This document shows positions 8,722 through 17,123 of a stretch of 24,847 nt of DNA, one piece after another. The DNA is from a virus. The position numbers and the translations under genes were made by a program. The stretch lies in the IMG/VR virus record IMGVR_UViG_3300025087_000800, positions 1 to 24,847 of that record, one strand, 5' to 3'. The notes beneath the pieces are model-generated. The model saw nothing but the letters and a program-made list of their open reading frames with translations, did no database searches and had not been told where the DNA came from. Position 1 is the first letter of the stretch, and each line of letters opens with the position of its first letter.

Positions 8722-9171
8722 TTATCCCCCAGTCAACTGAGACAAGAGATTAAGGATATATTGCCGTCGCTGTTCGTTCAACCCAACCGCCCATTGCTGG
8801 TTCTGGTTGGAGGTCTGAGCCGCAATCGGAAAATAGTTCTGCGCAAACATATTCTGCATCTGCCCCGAACGCGCCCCCCCACTGCGAGATGCGGCATACG
8901 ACATATTCGATCTGACCGGAGCAAGGGCATCGTAATTACGGTTCTGCAAGGTATTCAACATCGTCTGAGAAACGACAGGTTTGTCGATATTGCCACCCCA
9001 CCGAAGCATATCATATAAATCTTTACGCTGGTCAAATCCCCATTTCTGCTGCTTCCTTTGCTCCATCCCACCGAAATAATCAGCCAGTCCACCAAGCCCA
9101 AATTCGGCAATCGACAAAAGCGGATTCACCTTTGGTGTCTTTCCGGCAGACCCTTGTGCATATTCATCCAT
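8722..9171 (-). CDS. Unknown small virion candidate, 149 aa
   Basis: Starts at ATG 9171 with AGGAGG 8 nt upstream, the Shine-Dalgarno overlapping the tail hub stop codon. An N-terminal Gly/Leu-rich stretch (IAEFGLGGLADYFGG) is followed by a Gln/Asn/Arg-rich body. Residues about 88-105 (SNMSYAASRSGGARSGQMQN) and the end (QQWAVGLNEQRRQYILNLLS) suggest helices and flexible linkers. Small proteins of this kind precede large internal proteins in podovirus-like genomes. No family or catalytic motif recognised. It ends 2 nt before the next GTG. Confidence 0.65.
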   Translation of the reverse strand: MDEYAQGSAGKTPKVNPLLSIAEFGLGGLADYFGGMEQRKQQKWGFDQRKDLYDMLRWGGNIDKPVVSQTMLNTLQNRNYDALAPVRSNMSYAASRSGGARSGQMQNMFAQNYFPIAAQTSNQNQQWAVGLNEQRRQYILNLLSQLTGG

Positions 9172-9183
9172 CGACCCAACCTC

Positions 9184-11871
9184 CTAATCAACCGGCATCG
9201 GGCCGGTCGGCAAGTATTTCAAATCCACGCGATCAATCGTCAGACTGTCTGCGTAGGTTCTTAATTCTATCTTAAACCCCTCAGATTCGGGACAATTCAC
9301 GTCTCGCCGCTTAACCCTAAAGCCCGTCGAATCACGGACAGTAGCCACAACACCAGTGTCCATAATGTCGTAAACATTGAACACCACTCCATTGCTATCG
9401 TTGGAATGTTTCCATAGTTTGAACTCGGTGATCTTTCCCATATCCCCGGTGGCGTACATCAGGTGCGACTTCCATTGGGCCAGTATCGAATCGCCATTGT
9501 CGGTGTCGATACCACCGAATTTGTATATATCATCGGAACTGTCGAGGATAAAAACACGTCTTTTATCCGGTCGGGCATCGGCAGAATAGGCCGTATCATA
9601 GGCGACCACCATCTTCGGTGCTATTGTCTGCTGATGCCACTGACCGGATGCATCTAAAACAAAACTGGTATCGATCGTCGGGAACGACAGCCACATATTC
9701 TTTTCACCTTCATCAAACCAGATGACCGCCTCGCGCAAGGTATCAATAGGATAACGGTCGAGATGCGCTTGGATTGGTTTTGATATCGACGGTGAAATCG
9801 TTCCGCCTGATTCTTTGTACTGTGACCGTAACGGACCGGAGATCGCCTGCAAACCAGCCGACGATAAAAACACAACTCCGCCGTTGGGATCATGCTTGAG
9901 CGTCTTGGGGGCAATACAACCAACCCCGACAAGATAAGTTTCGACATTGTAAGCATCTTTCCCGGCTTCGGTTGCGCGGAAAATAGTATTGTTTTGAGTG
10001 ATAAGGATGGCATTACCATCAACAATCATTCCGGTTATCTCGTCGCCATTATCAAGGTTGACTGAGAAATTGTCACCATCCCGATAGACGGCCGGTTCAG
10101 AACCGTACTCACCCCAATACGAAAAGTAAATTCTGTTGTCATCTCCGGCCCAAAGTAAACGGTCATTCAAGACAACCGGATAATCCATCGGGCCGATATA
10201 GCCGGAACCGACAAAAGGCGGTTTGCCCGTCCAGCTTGACCATGAGAGAGTATCGGTTCGAGTAATCGAAACCGAGGTGTCAGTATTGGTCTTGATTGTG
10301 TCAATAATCCGAAACTCAGAATAATAGATATGTCTTAATATAGTATCCCTAATTTGTACCGCGCCACGACACCATCGAGAACCATCGTCGCGTCTTATCA
10401 CCGGAGAGTTGTCGGCACAATAAAAAGTTACCTCATTCGTATATGCCTCTATATAATAAAGAGCCGGAGACCAATCAAGTCTCGTTGTATCTGATATTTT
10501 CACTCTTTCTTGTGTTTCTTGCGCTCTCAATAATAACCGCCAGAGATGACGTTTATGCGATGGTAACGGCGGAACATAAAACTGGAGTGCCGTGTCATAA
10601 ATTGAATCAGCCGCACCACTGCGATAAGCAACGGGGATTCGGGCAACCGAACCCATTTGAGAAACCATTCCCGTTGCCGAATCATAATAGGCGATAGCAT
10701 ACAACGTCGCTTGCCAAGACGTGTCGTTTATAGTATTGTAGCCCTTAGATATACCCTTCCACGCGTTACTGGCTCCCCCATTAAACGTACTTTTCCACTC
10801 CGGTGCGCCAAGACGCAAAGCACTATCTCCTGCACCACCGAACCAAACCCCCGACGCTGTGTCCTGAGTCCGGTAAACCGTATCTACAAAGCCGACAAAA
10901 CAATGTGGAGAATCCGAACTCGCAACAAATCGACTATCTTTAATCGAATCTATAAAGTGGAACGTCGAATATCCGGTTGTGGTATCGTAAATCGTATCTG
11001 TTCCAACTAGAAAGAAGCTATCATTTGGCTGACGGTTAGCCCTCGTTCGGCATATTTGTAATATAGTACGATCATAGTTGAGCATATTACTGGTCGGAAT
11101 TATTTCAGGCGAATGGATAAAAACCCAGTCAGAATCAACTGTCACCCCATAACTCAAGGCGTGGAGATTCAAAGAATCGGGATAACCGATAAAAACCCAC
11201 GTTGTTTCCGGTGGAGGCCCAGTAGCAATGCTGATCACCTTGTTCCGCATGGCATACCAGTATTTGCCGTTCAGTAGATTATTCTTAGAAACCGAATCTA
11301 CGGACAGGGTTTCGGCCATCGGGGTATATTCCCACGTACCCGGAGGAGGCTCGACCAGCGGCTTGACGTTCCCATGAAACCGCAGAGGCCGACCATACTT
11401 ACGACCCATAAAGACCGTACCGTTATAGGTCGCGCAATTAATCGGTTCGGTCGCGTAATGGAATGGGTAGCCATTAGATGCCACCATGTTAAGCCCAAAT
11501 TCTTCTGTTTTCAATATCCAAGCATACGGTGCTGACCGAAACGTCGTTGTCGTAGCATCAAAAAGAAACGTCGCAAACAGTCGTTTAGTGTTCAATTCCG
11601 AATAGAACGGGTAAATGCTGGTGTAGTGGCCGGATACGCCCGTCCCGTTAATCCCAGTCGCCCAGATAGCATAACCCTCTCGCTTGTGCAGGGCCAGTCG
11701 TTCGTCGCACAGAAAGTTGACGCTCCGCGAGGCCACGCCGATCTCTGCCGTATGCTCATTGATCGACTTGTCGATACCCCTCGGTATGAAAGTAGTGTTC
11801 TGGGCGGCGGAGAGTGTGACCGCCCAGAACGTCAGGAGAGGAAGGAGCATTACTTTGATTCTACGCGCCAT
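9184..11871 (-). CDS. Tail hub/nozzle-like beta-propeller protein with signal peptide
   Basis: 895 aa. The first 23 residues are a signal peptide (MARRIKVMLLPLLTFWAVTL then SAA, cleavage before QN). Residues about 565-780 carry beta-propeller-like signatures known from podovirus hub/nozzle proteins: DYPVVLNDRLLWAGDDNRIYFSYW (563-586), NGDEITGMIVDGNAILITQN (608-627), VGVGCIAPKTL (648-658), GGVVFLSSAGLQAIS (664-678). A C-terminal beta domain follows. Thr/Asp-rich segments at 290-340 and 505-545 are unusual additions. The role, closing or extending the tail tube, is inferred from fold pattern and position after two connector-like genes. It overlaps the preceding gene by 22 nt. A hub with a Sec signal is unexpected. 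An exported beta-propeller adhesin is the main alternative. Confidence 0.6.
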   Translation of the reverse strand: MARRIKVMLLPLLTFWAVTLSAAQNTTFIPRGIDKSINEHTAEIGVASRSVNFLCDERLALHKREGYAIWATGINGTGVSGHYTSIYPFYSELNTKRLFATFLFDATTTTFRSAPYAWILKTEEFGLNMVASNGYPFHYATEPINCATYNGTVFMGRKYGRPLRFHGNVKPLVEPPPGTWEYTPMAETLSVDSVSKNNLLNGKYWYAMRNKVISIATGPPPETTWVFIGYPDSLNLHALSYGVTVDSDWVFIHSPEIIPTSNMLNYDRTILQICRTRANRQPNDSFFLVGTDTIYDTTTGYSTFHFIDSIKDSRFVASSDSPHCFVGFVDTVYRTQDTASGVWFGGAGDSALRLGAPEWKSTFNGGASNAWKGISKGYNTINDTSWQATLYAIAYYDSATGMVSQMGSVARIPVAYRSGAADSIYDTALQFYVPPLPSHKRHLWRLLLRAQETQERVKISDTTRLDWSPALYYIEAYTNEVTFYCADNSPVIRRDDGSRWCRGAVQIRDTILRHIYYSEFRIIDTIKTNTDTSVSITRTDTLSWSSWTGKPPFVGSGYIGPMDYPVVLNDRLLWAGDDNRIYFSYWGEYGSEPAVYRDGDNFSVNLDNGDEITGMIVDGNAILITQNNTIFRATEAGKDAYNVETYLVGVGCIAPKTLKHDPNGGVVFLSSAGLQAISGPLRSQYKESGGTISPSISKPIQAHLDRYPIDTLREAVIWFDEGEKNMWLSFPTIDTSFVLDASGQWHQQTIAPKMVVAYDTAYSADARPDKRRVFILDSSDDIYKFGGIDTDNGDSILAQWKSHLMYATGDMGKITEFKLWKHSNDSNGVVFNVYDIMDTGVVATVRDSTGFRVKRRDVNCPESEGFKIELRTYADSLTIDRVDLKYLPTGPMPVD

Positions 11872-12563
11872 TTATCCACCATTCGTAATTTTATGTCAGC
11901 CGCTTCTTCCATATACATGGCCTTATAAACATCCGCCATCGGCCCCCGAACCGACGTTTCCGCCAACCATGCCGAAAGATATATAAGACAATTCTTGTAC
12001 TCATACGGGATATTAACGGTTCCCAATGTATCGGGGTGAGCGGGACGGGCGTAATATTCGATCATTACCGTATCGGTAAACTGCGGCGTCGGGAATATCC
12101 GTATAGAATCGCCATGAACTTCAAAGAACCCAGCCGAATCAGTACCATCCGACAAGGCGATATACTTCTTCATCAGTTCCGGGTTCAGGACAATATCGTT
12201 CAGGTTAAAAACCTCGATCATCGGGTCGGAAGTCCCGTTCTTCACCCTCGATACATCACGAACCCCGATAAGCCCCTGATCTACCAGATACTTTCTGGTC
12301 CCTTTAGTCAGCGTCAAAAGCCTCGATTTCTCGACCGTGATTGCCCGACTGATAGTCCCGAAGGCCATCAAGACATAAGTGTGCAACTGGCTCGAATCGC
12401 AGTTCGGAGTTCCCTTAACCGAATCGGACATATTCATAAAGTTAGCCACACGGTAGCGGTACTGCTTGACCGTCAAGAGGCTATCGTTGTCGGCCAGAAG
12501 AACCCCCGGAAAGAACAAGAACAAAAATAACCATTTCTTTACCATGACCATGTTCCCCACCAT
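11850..12563 (-). CDS. Connector/adaptor-like protein with signal peptide
   Basis: Up to 237 aa from ATG 12563. In-frame ATGs at 12551 and 12545 are also possible. The one at 12545 gives the most natural signal peptide (MVKKWLFLFLFFPGVLLA, cleavage before DND). The mature part starts helical, then has beta strands (HGDSIRIFPTPQFTDTVMIEYYARP), and ends in a long helical region with VPYEY-like and AAWLAE-like features (IPYEYKNCLIYLSAWLAETS ... YMEEAADIKLRMVDKWR). This order resembles phage head-tail adaptor proteins and resembles the upstream 212-aa protein, but with a signal peptide added. It overlaps both neighbours (25 nt and 22 nt). The adaptor role is inference from pattern and position. 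Confidence 0.6.
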   Translation of the reverse strand: MVGNMVMVKKWLFLFLFFPGVLLADNDSLLTVKQYRYRVANFMNMSDSVKGTPNCDSSQLHTYVLMAFGTISRAITVEKSRLLTLTKGTRKYLVDQGLIGVRDVSRVKNGTSDPMIEVFNLNDIVLNPELMKKYIALSDGTDSAGFFEVHGDSIRIFPTPQFTDTVMIEYYARPAHPDTLGTVNIPYEYKNCLIYLSAWLAETSVRGPMADVYKAMYMEEAADIKLRMVDKWRVESK

Positions 12564-13177
12564 CTTGCGTATTCGCGGACATTCGTGTTATCAATCGTAC
12601 TGAAAATAGAGGCCCAGTTCTTGCGGTCCCGCTTCCATGCCCTTTTTATCTCTTGTTCGGCGACATACTTAGATGAGGCATATTCCGGTTTATCCGGCGT
12701 GACCATGAGACTGTGGGCCATTGCCGCCAGTTCACCGGTGTGCTTGTCTGGAATCTCCGAGACAGAAAATATCTTCTTCTTATATAAAACATAGATCGAC
12801 ATACTCGCCACCGGCGGGGCCAACTGTCCATACCACGTTCCATCCTGTTCATAAAGTTTACAGGCCGCAGGATACGAACCGGAAAGGTTGTCGAGACGCG
12901 GTATCTCGTAGTCGAATTTCTCAGCCGCCCAGACCCAAATATATCCACCAGACGACGATTCGCGTTCCCGCATGGTAATCGTGCCATCGAAATCGTCATC
13001 GAAGGTTATAATTCCGTTGGCATCCGAAGTCAATGTGACCTCTTTTCTCGCCCATGACCACGGGAACCTGCCGCCAAACGTGGAAGCCGCCATATTCGAG
13101 GCGAATTCTACTCGCGATTCCGACGGCTTAATGCCATAACAGGCGGCAAGATATGCCCTGAAATCCTTATCGGTCAT
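12539..13177 (-). CDS. Head-tail connector/adaptor-like protein
   Basis: 212 aa. The N-terminal helices (FRAYLAACYGIKPSESRVEF), a central beta region with YIWVWAAEKFDYEIPRL and MSIYVLYKKKIF, and a C-terminal helical tail (PEYASSKYVAEQEIKRAWKR) give the layout of phage head-completion adaptors, in which a four-helix body packs on the portal. No signal peptide, unlike its downstream neighbour. ATG 13177 overlaps the FmdB-type gene as ATGA. The C-terminal Trp-rich end (REYARWWGTWSW) is distinctive. Family assignment is by pattern and gene order only. Confidence 0.6.
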   Translation of the reverse strand: MTDKDFRAYLAACYGIKPSESRVEFASNMAASTFGGRFPWSWARKEVTLTSDANGIITFDDDFDGTITMRERESSSGGYIWVWAAEKFDYEIPRLDNLSGSYPAACKLYEQDGTWYGQLAPPVASMSIYVLYKKKIFSVSEIPDKHTGELAAMAHSLMVTPDKPEYASSKYVAEQEIKRAWKRDRKNWASIFSTIDNTNVREYARWWGTWSW

Positions 13178-13404
13178 AACCAGCGTCCTTTTTCACCGAT
13201 CTTTTCCTCATGTTCAATATCGGCTTCAGCGTTCATTACTGCGGGACTCCAGCAGTAGGTCGAGAACTGGATTCCACGATAATTCCGTCTTGCTTCGCCA
13301 GAGCATCGGCTACATCGGACAATTTCTCCGGGTCGCCCTTCGATTGAAGCCCAGATTTCCTCAATGCCTCCGCAAGAGGCGCATACAAATTCGTATCTTG
13401 GCAT
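13174..13404 (-). CDS. FmdB-family zinc-ribbon protein, overlapping the glycosyltransferase
   Basis: 76 aa. MPRYEFVCASCGG matches the start of FmdB-type zinc ribbons, and four cysteines (C8, C11, C31, C34) form two CxxC knuckles, enough to bind one zinc. After residue 52 the chain is acidic and basic without motif. Its first 169 nt lie inside the 3' end of the glycosyltransferase gene in another frame, so this DNA codes for two proteins. The knuckle spacing and the N-terminal match make this frame convincing. It ends in an ATGA overlap with the 212-aa gene. The function of phage FmdB-like proteins is not known. Confidence 0.75.
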   Translation of the reverse strand: MPRYEFVCASCGGIEEIWASIEGRPGEIVRCSRCSGEARRNYRGIQFSTYCWSPAVMNAEADIEHEEKIGEKGRWL

Positions 13405-14165
13405 AAATCCAACATCCTCTCAGTTTTCACCACTTCGTCCCGGTAAACCTTAAAATTGTCCACGCCGAACGGATACCAACCGATATGAAGTAGCGGTATC
13501 CTCGGCTCGACCCAAATATCATAACCGAGTTTCATGGCATTGATGCAGAACAGATAATCCTCTCCACGTAACTCAACTTCTTGGACCATCGGGTTGTATT
13601 GAAGCGGGTTCTGGAACAACGGCGTCGGCGGTTGCGTCACGTGATACATCTTCTCGATAACGTGCCGCTTAATCAATACCATCCCGAAACCCAACTGATG
13701 CACCCGAAACGGCTCATCTTCAGGCCACTTGGCGATATGGCGCATCCCGCCTTGAAAGAACATAGATATGTTCAATTTGTACGGCGGGAATTTCCGCACC
13801 GTCATGGCGCCGACAATATCCTTATCGGCGTCGATCAGTAGTTCGAGGGCCGACATCGGGTTGTAATCCTGCGGGAAACACTGGTCATCATCGATAAACA
13901 ACAGATAATCGTGCCTTGTGTTTCCATTTCCGTCTCGCGCCAAAAAGGTCTTGACTATTTCATTCCGGGCCTGAGCCGCTATCGAACAACCAGCCGGGTG
14001 CCAAAGATCATAAGGATCAACGGCATATCCCTTAGAACCAAGCGTTTGAAACAACAAATGAACTTGATAGTTGTTCAAATGCTCCGGCTTGTTCGCTATC
14101 GGACGACCAATCGTTATGCCCGGTTTAATCAGTTTTTTCTCCAACTTCCTTAAACTGTTCAGCAT
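13236..14165 (-). CDS. GT-A-like glycosyltransferase
   Basis: 309 aa. The core is GT-A-like: an early Rossmann-type part, ARNEIVKTFLAR (66-77), then a DxD-type metal/nucleotide-sugar site FIDDDQ (90-95), a later acceptor-side motif GEDYLFCINA (201-210) and an HIGW segment (227-230) in the position of a metal-coordinating His. The start ATG 14165 has AGAGGAAAG just upstream. Residues from about 254 on are encoded by DNA that also encodes the FmdB-like protein, so the last 55 residues are probably a non-conserved tail. It lies between the capsid gene and connector genes. Decoration of the virion or of host surface sugars is possible; the sugar and acceptor are unknown. Confidence 0.78.
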   Translation of the reverse strand: MLNSLRKLEKKLIKPGITIGRPIANKPEHLNNYQVHLLFQTLGSKGYAVDPYDLWHPAGCSIAAQARNEIVKTFLARDGNGNTRHDYLLFIDDDQCFPQDYNPMSALELLIDADKDIVGAMTVRKFPPYKLNISMFFQGGMRHIAKWPEDEPFRVHQLGFGMVLIKRHVIEKMYHVTQPPTPLFQNPLQYNPMVQEVELRGEDYLFCINAMKLGYDIWVEPRIPLLHIGWYPFGVDNFKVYRDEVVKTERMLDLCQDTNLYAPLAEALRKSGLQSKGDPEKLSDVADALAKQDGIIVESSSRPTAGVPQ

Positions 14166-14184
14166 CTTTCCTCTCCATTTTTAA

Positions 14185-14207
14185 GGAGGGGGATTTATTC
14201 CCCCTCC
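14185..14207 (-). terminator. GC-rich hairpin after the capsid gene (terminator-like, no U-tract)
   Basis: GGAGGGGG (14185-14192) and CCCCCTCC (14200-14207) form a perfect 8-bp stem with a 7-nt loop, 15 nt beyond the capsid stop. On the minus strand the stem is followed by TTAAAAATGG rather than a T run. It is therefore more likely an RNA-stabilising or partial-termination element that sets capsid mRNA above the downstream genes. Confidence 0.5.
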
Positions 14208-14221
14208 CAGTTAACTACTCA

Positions 14222-15484
14222 TCAATGATACGACCAGAGGCCGATACACCACTTCGAGTTCAGGGCTTTAGGAACAAACGCAAACGTCCAGCCAACCGTC
14301 GAATATCGGTTGAGCGGGTTTGAGGTGTCCTGAGGTCCCGGATTCTTGATGATAATCTTGGCCTTATTCTGGCCGGGGAACGACGTTACACCGAAGGCCT
14401 GTTGACCCAAGAATAATGAGGTGTAAACCCGTCCCGTAGCCGAATAGGTCTGAGTCGTGTTCGTGTTAGATTTCCAGTTCTGAGTCGCCTCAATAAACCG
14501 GAAACCATGCATCCTGCCGACCTCGCCCTTGTAATATCCACCTTCGGGTTTGTAGTTCGTCATCGTGGTGAACCGGCTATCCGACATCAAGTCGGCCATA
14601 ATATCCGGGTCCATAATGGCGACATAATACCCGTCGCTGAATTTAGGGGCAAGGTTCTTGGTCAACTTAGCTTTGACCTCTCGGAGAACATTATAAGTAG
14701 GAATGTCCGCAGTCGTCAAGGCCGAAGTCCCGACAAGGGCGAATTTCGAGGATGAATCACAAGCCGCCTCAAATCCGGGGCTGACCGTGATCGTACCCCA
14801 TGTACCGGCGGAAGCGTAGTCGGTTACATACCGGGTCTGACCTTCGTTAGTTCCGGCAGTGATACAAATAAGTCCGCCGCCCTTTGCATCCTGACAGTTC
14901 CACCAATCAGCAGTCGTCCCGACCGTAGCCGAAGCGCACATGACCGAAGTTGAGGTGTTACTGGTCGTCTCGTGCTGTACAGCCACATTGTACAGGGCCA
15001 GCGAAGCCGCCGAGTTACTCTGATACTCGTCAACCCGCATCGGCATCATACCGTAAAGAGCGACCTCATTCCACGTTTTCAGATCAATGGTACGACCGGC
15101 ATGGTCGCCCCACAAACCGACAACGCCCTCAAGATCGCGGTCGATATGAGTGTCGGACACAATAGACGAGTGCTGCGAGAACGCGCCATACTCGACTATC
15201 GTAGCATTGATTTCCTGACCGGAAATCTTGGTCGCGTCAGGGTTAATACCCTCAGTCAACGCGCTATAAGCAGAGGCCACGGGAATTTCATTATACCTGA
15301 AATACCGGACCTGTTTACCATTCCCTTTCGGGAGAGGCCGTCTCTGACCAAACGGATAAAGCACAACGGTTTCTTGCGCCCGCGTAAGAAACTTGCGGTC
15401 GTAGAAAATAATATTACCGAAACCGATGTTACCGGTACTGGTCTGATAAGTGCCATCGCCAAATGTTGAATACCAATCAGCCAC
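14222..15484 (-). CDS. Major capsid protein, N4-gp56 family
   Basis: 420 aa. The N-terminal part has the N4-gp56-family pattern: FYDRKFLTRAQETVVLYPFG (27-46), RRPLPKGNGKQVRYFRYNEI (48-67), LTEGINPDA (76-84), INATIVEYG (92-100), then an A/D-x-D-x-x-x-E helix region (109-140). A beta-rich insertion lies at about 168-258 (GQTRYVTDYASAG ... SKFALVG), followed by the P-domain-like C-terminal part (PTYNVLREVKAKL, YYVAIMDPDIMADL, RMHGFRFIEA). It starts with GTG (AAGGA 12 nt upstream), which is unusual for a highly expressed capsid gene; no in-frame ATG fits. It follows the scaffold gene after 16 nt. Confidence 0.9.
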   Translation of the reverse strand: MADWYSTFGDGTYQTSTGNIGFGNIIFYDRKFLTRAQETVVLYPFGQRRPLPKGNGKQVRYFRYNEIPVASAYSALTEGINPDATKISGQEINATIVEYGAFSQHSSIVSDTHIDRDLEGVVGLWGDHAGRTIDLKTWNEVALYGMMPMRVDEYQSNSAASLALYNVAVQHETTSNTSTSVMCASATVGTTADWWNCQDAKGGGLICITAGTNEGQTRYVTDYASAGTWGTITVSPGFEAACDSSSKFALVGTSALTTADIPTYNVLREVKAKLTKNLAPKFSDGYYVAIMDPDIMADLMSDSRFTTMTNYKPEGGYYKGEVGRMHGFRFIEATQNWKSNTNTTQTYSATGRVYTSLFLGQQAFGVTSFPGQNKAKIIIKNPGPQDTSNPLNRYSTVGWTFAFVPKALNSKWCIGLWSYH

Positions 15485-15500
15485 TTACTATCACCATCCT

Positions 15501-16358
15501 TTATTCATCTTCCGAGCCATATCCTCCATAATATTCTCTCAACTTTTCGAGCGGCATACTATACAACTCTTGTTGAGTCAGGGGTTTCCGCGCCGGTGAA
15601 ACCGGCGGTTTACGTCCCGTACCTGAAGTCGTAGCCCGGAGACTTTGTTGTTCAATGTTTTTGTTTATTGTCTCTTTGGCCTTTTCGACAACCGCCTGAG
15701 TTTGTGGTGCTGTGAGTTCTTTGGCCCGCCTGTAAACTTCAGCAAGCGGGTCTCTGAGATACATAATCCCAGGTTCTTCTTCAAGAATCCGAGCCGTGGT
15801 TCCATCCTTGATGAACTTATCCATTTCAGGATGTTCTCTATTGAAATCGTTTAGCCTTTGTAGTTCTAAACGGCTTTCAAGGTTTTGTATCTTCTTCTCA
15901 TACTCAGTCAGCTTATCCGGGGTGACATAGCGTTGGTCGAGGACCGGAATAGGATTCTCCCAGAATTTCTCATCTGGGGTCGTCGGCACGTTTCTTTTCT
16001 GCGCCTCGATCTCAGCGATCTGCTGAGCCATCCTTTCCTTTTCTACCTCTAACCGCGCCTTCTCCTGAGACAACTGGGTCTGCCACTTGTTCATATAAGG
16101 GATGCGGTTTAGAGCATCGACCACACCGCCCGGAAACTGGCGATCAAGGCCAAGACGCTGGTATTCAGCGTCGTATGGATGAACTACGGGTTGGTCCTCA
16201 ACCAGGGGCTGAGCAACTTCCGGTTCTTCTACCGGGATTTCCGCCGGTGCGGGAGCGTCATCCGGTTTCTTTTCCGGTTCGACCGGAACATCGGACTGCT
16301 CTTCTTTGTAAAATTCGTCCTCGTCACCAACGACGAATTTGTTGATAGAATCTGGCAT
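15501..16358 (-). CDS. Capsid scaffold-like protein
   Basis: 285 aa, acidic. Residues 17-60 are Pro/Glu/Asp-rich (PVEPEKKPDDAPAPAEIPVE), then a conserved-looking YDAEYQRLGLDRQFPGG segment, a coiled coil (about 100-125), a DKLTEYEKKIQNLESRLELQ helix (about 148-167), and a basic helix-rich C-terminus (about 245-280) typical of the capsid-binding end of scaffolds. It sits immediately before the capsid gene and after the 89-aa gene with no gap. No protease domain is seen. Assignment rests on position, composition and coiled coil; I am fairly confident. Confidence 0.8.
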   Translation of the reverse strand: MPDSINKFVVGDEDEFYKEEQSDVPVEPEKKPDDAPAPAEIPVEEPEVAQPLVEDQPVVHPYDAEYQRLGLDRQFPGGVVDALNRIPYMNKWQTQLSQEKARLEVEKERMAQQIAEIEAQKRNVPTTPDEKFWENPIPVLDQRYVTPDKLTEYEKKIQNLESRLELQRLNDFNREHPEMDKFIKDGTTARILEEEPGIMYLRDPLAEVYRRAKELTAPQTQAVVEKAKETINKNIEQQSLRATTSGTGRKPPVSPARKPLTQQELYSMPLEKLREYYGGYGSEDE

Positions 16359-16628
16359 TTAGCCTCCTGCGGCGTCCTCTTTGAGTGCCGCATTTTTGTT
16401 TTTAATCGCTTGTTCGACGATGGATAGTGCGTCTTTCAACCCACGCCTTCGTCCGTTATCATAATTTAATTTATTCAAGTCATTGACAATACAGTCGTTT
16501 CCCCTCTGTATAGAATCGGCCTTGTCGGTAACAAGTTTGGCATACAACGCCCATGCGTTAATACTCGACAAGGCTTCAAGGGCGTCGCCGATCTGGATTG
16601 TTTCTTCTTTAGTCACGGCCCCACGCAT
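16359..16628 (-). CDS. Unknown 89-aa helical protein
   Basis: Starts at ATG 16628 (MRGAVTKEETIQIGDALEAL). No Shine-Dalgarno is visible, but the start lies 20 nt inside the end of the exported 167-aa gene, so translation is probably coupled. The protein looks fully helical with heptad-like hydrophobic spacing and ends in AALKEDAAGG, meeting the scaffold ATG directly. An ORF extension upstream to 16697 exists, but its N-terminal part (VVPPLVKRSIVLIPSLIRFM) lies on the exported gene and looks spurious. No family recognised; a virion or assembly helper is possible. Confidence 0.55.
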   Translation of the reverse strand: MRGAVTKEETIQIGDALEALSSINAWALYAKLVTDKADSIQRGNDCIVNDLNKLNYDNGRRRGLKDALSIVEQAIKNKNAALKEDAAGG

Positions 16629-17112
16629 GAATCGTATGAGCGATGGTATAAGAACTATCGACCTTTTCACCAGCGGAGGCACCACTGTCATCGGCATCGG
16701 TCATAACCGTAACCTTGATCCGAATATCAGGTTTCGCACTATCGGCCAGCCACGTATAAATCAGATTATATCCCGTAGTCGCATAGGTCGAGTCGCCGGT
16801 GATAATAAAGGTCTTGATCGTATCATAAGGATTGTCGGTTGTACCCGGTCCCTGCTCCAAAGTCACAAGGGCCGTACAAACCGTCATCCCGCCGAAAGTG
16901 ACATCCGCCTGATACTGGAGTTTGTTAAAGCGGTATTTGTAGGCCGGGAAATTGGGTTCATAGTAGAAAACCTCAGTCGTGTCGGCAACGGTAGAATCCC
17001 CCTGCAAATATGTAAAGGTATCAGTCCAAGTCCGGGTTTCCTTGTAACTATCGGCCCAGACATAGATCACCGTTGCCAATACCAACATGGCAAGGAGAAT
17101 GATTCTTTTCAA
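16609..17112 (-). CDS. Unknown exported protein (signal peptide, beta-rich)
   Basis: 167 aa. The N-terminus is a signal peptide: MKR, hydrophobic run IILLAMLVLATVIYV, and cleavage after VWA before DS. The mature 145 residues are Thr/Asp/Tyr-rich and strand-like (TYLQGDSTVADTTEVFYYEP, ATTGYNLIYTWLADSAKPDI), resembling an immunoglobulin-like or decoration fold. It stands two genes before the scaffold. Capsid decoration proteins can occur there, but a decoration protein would not need export. Role unassigned. Confidence 0.6.
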   Translation of the reverse strand: MKRIILLAMLVLATVIYVWADSYKETRTWTDTFTYLQGDSTVADTTEVFYYEPNFPAYKYRFNKLQYQADVTFGGMTVCTALVTLEQGPGTTDNPYDTIKTFIITGDSTYATTGYNLIYTWLADSAKPDIRIKVTVMTDADDSGASAGEKVDSSYTIAHTIHAWGRD

Positions 17113-17123
17113 TTTCGTACCTC

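Noticed and set aside
14972-15469. 165-aa open frame on the plus strand opposite the capsid gene
   Set aside because: Shadow of the N4-gp56-family capsid gene; composition is basic and motif-free.
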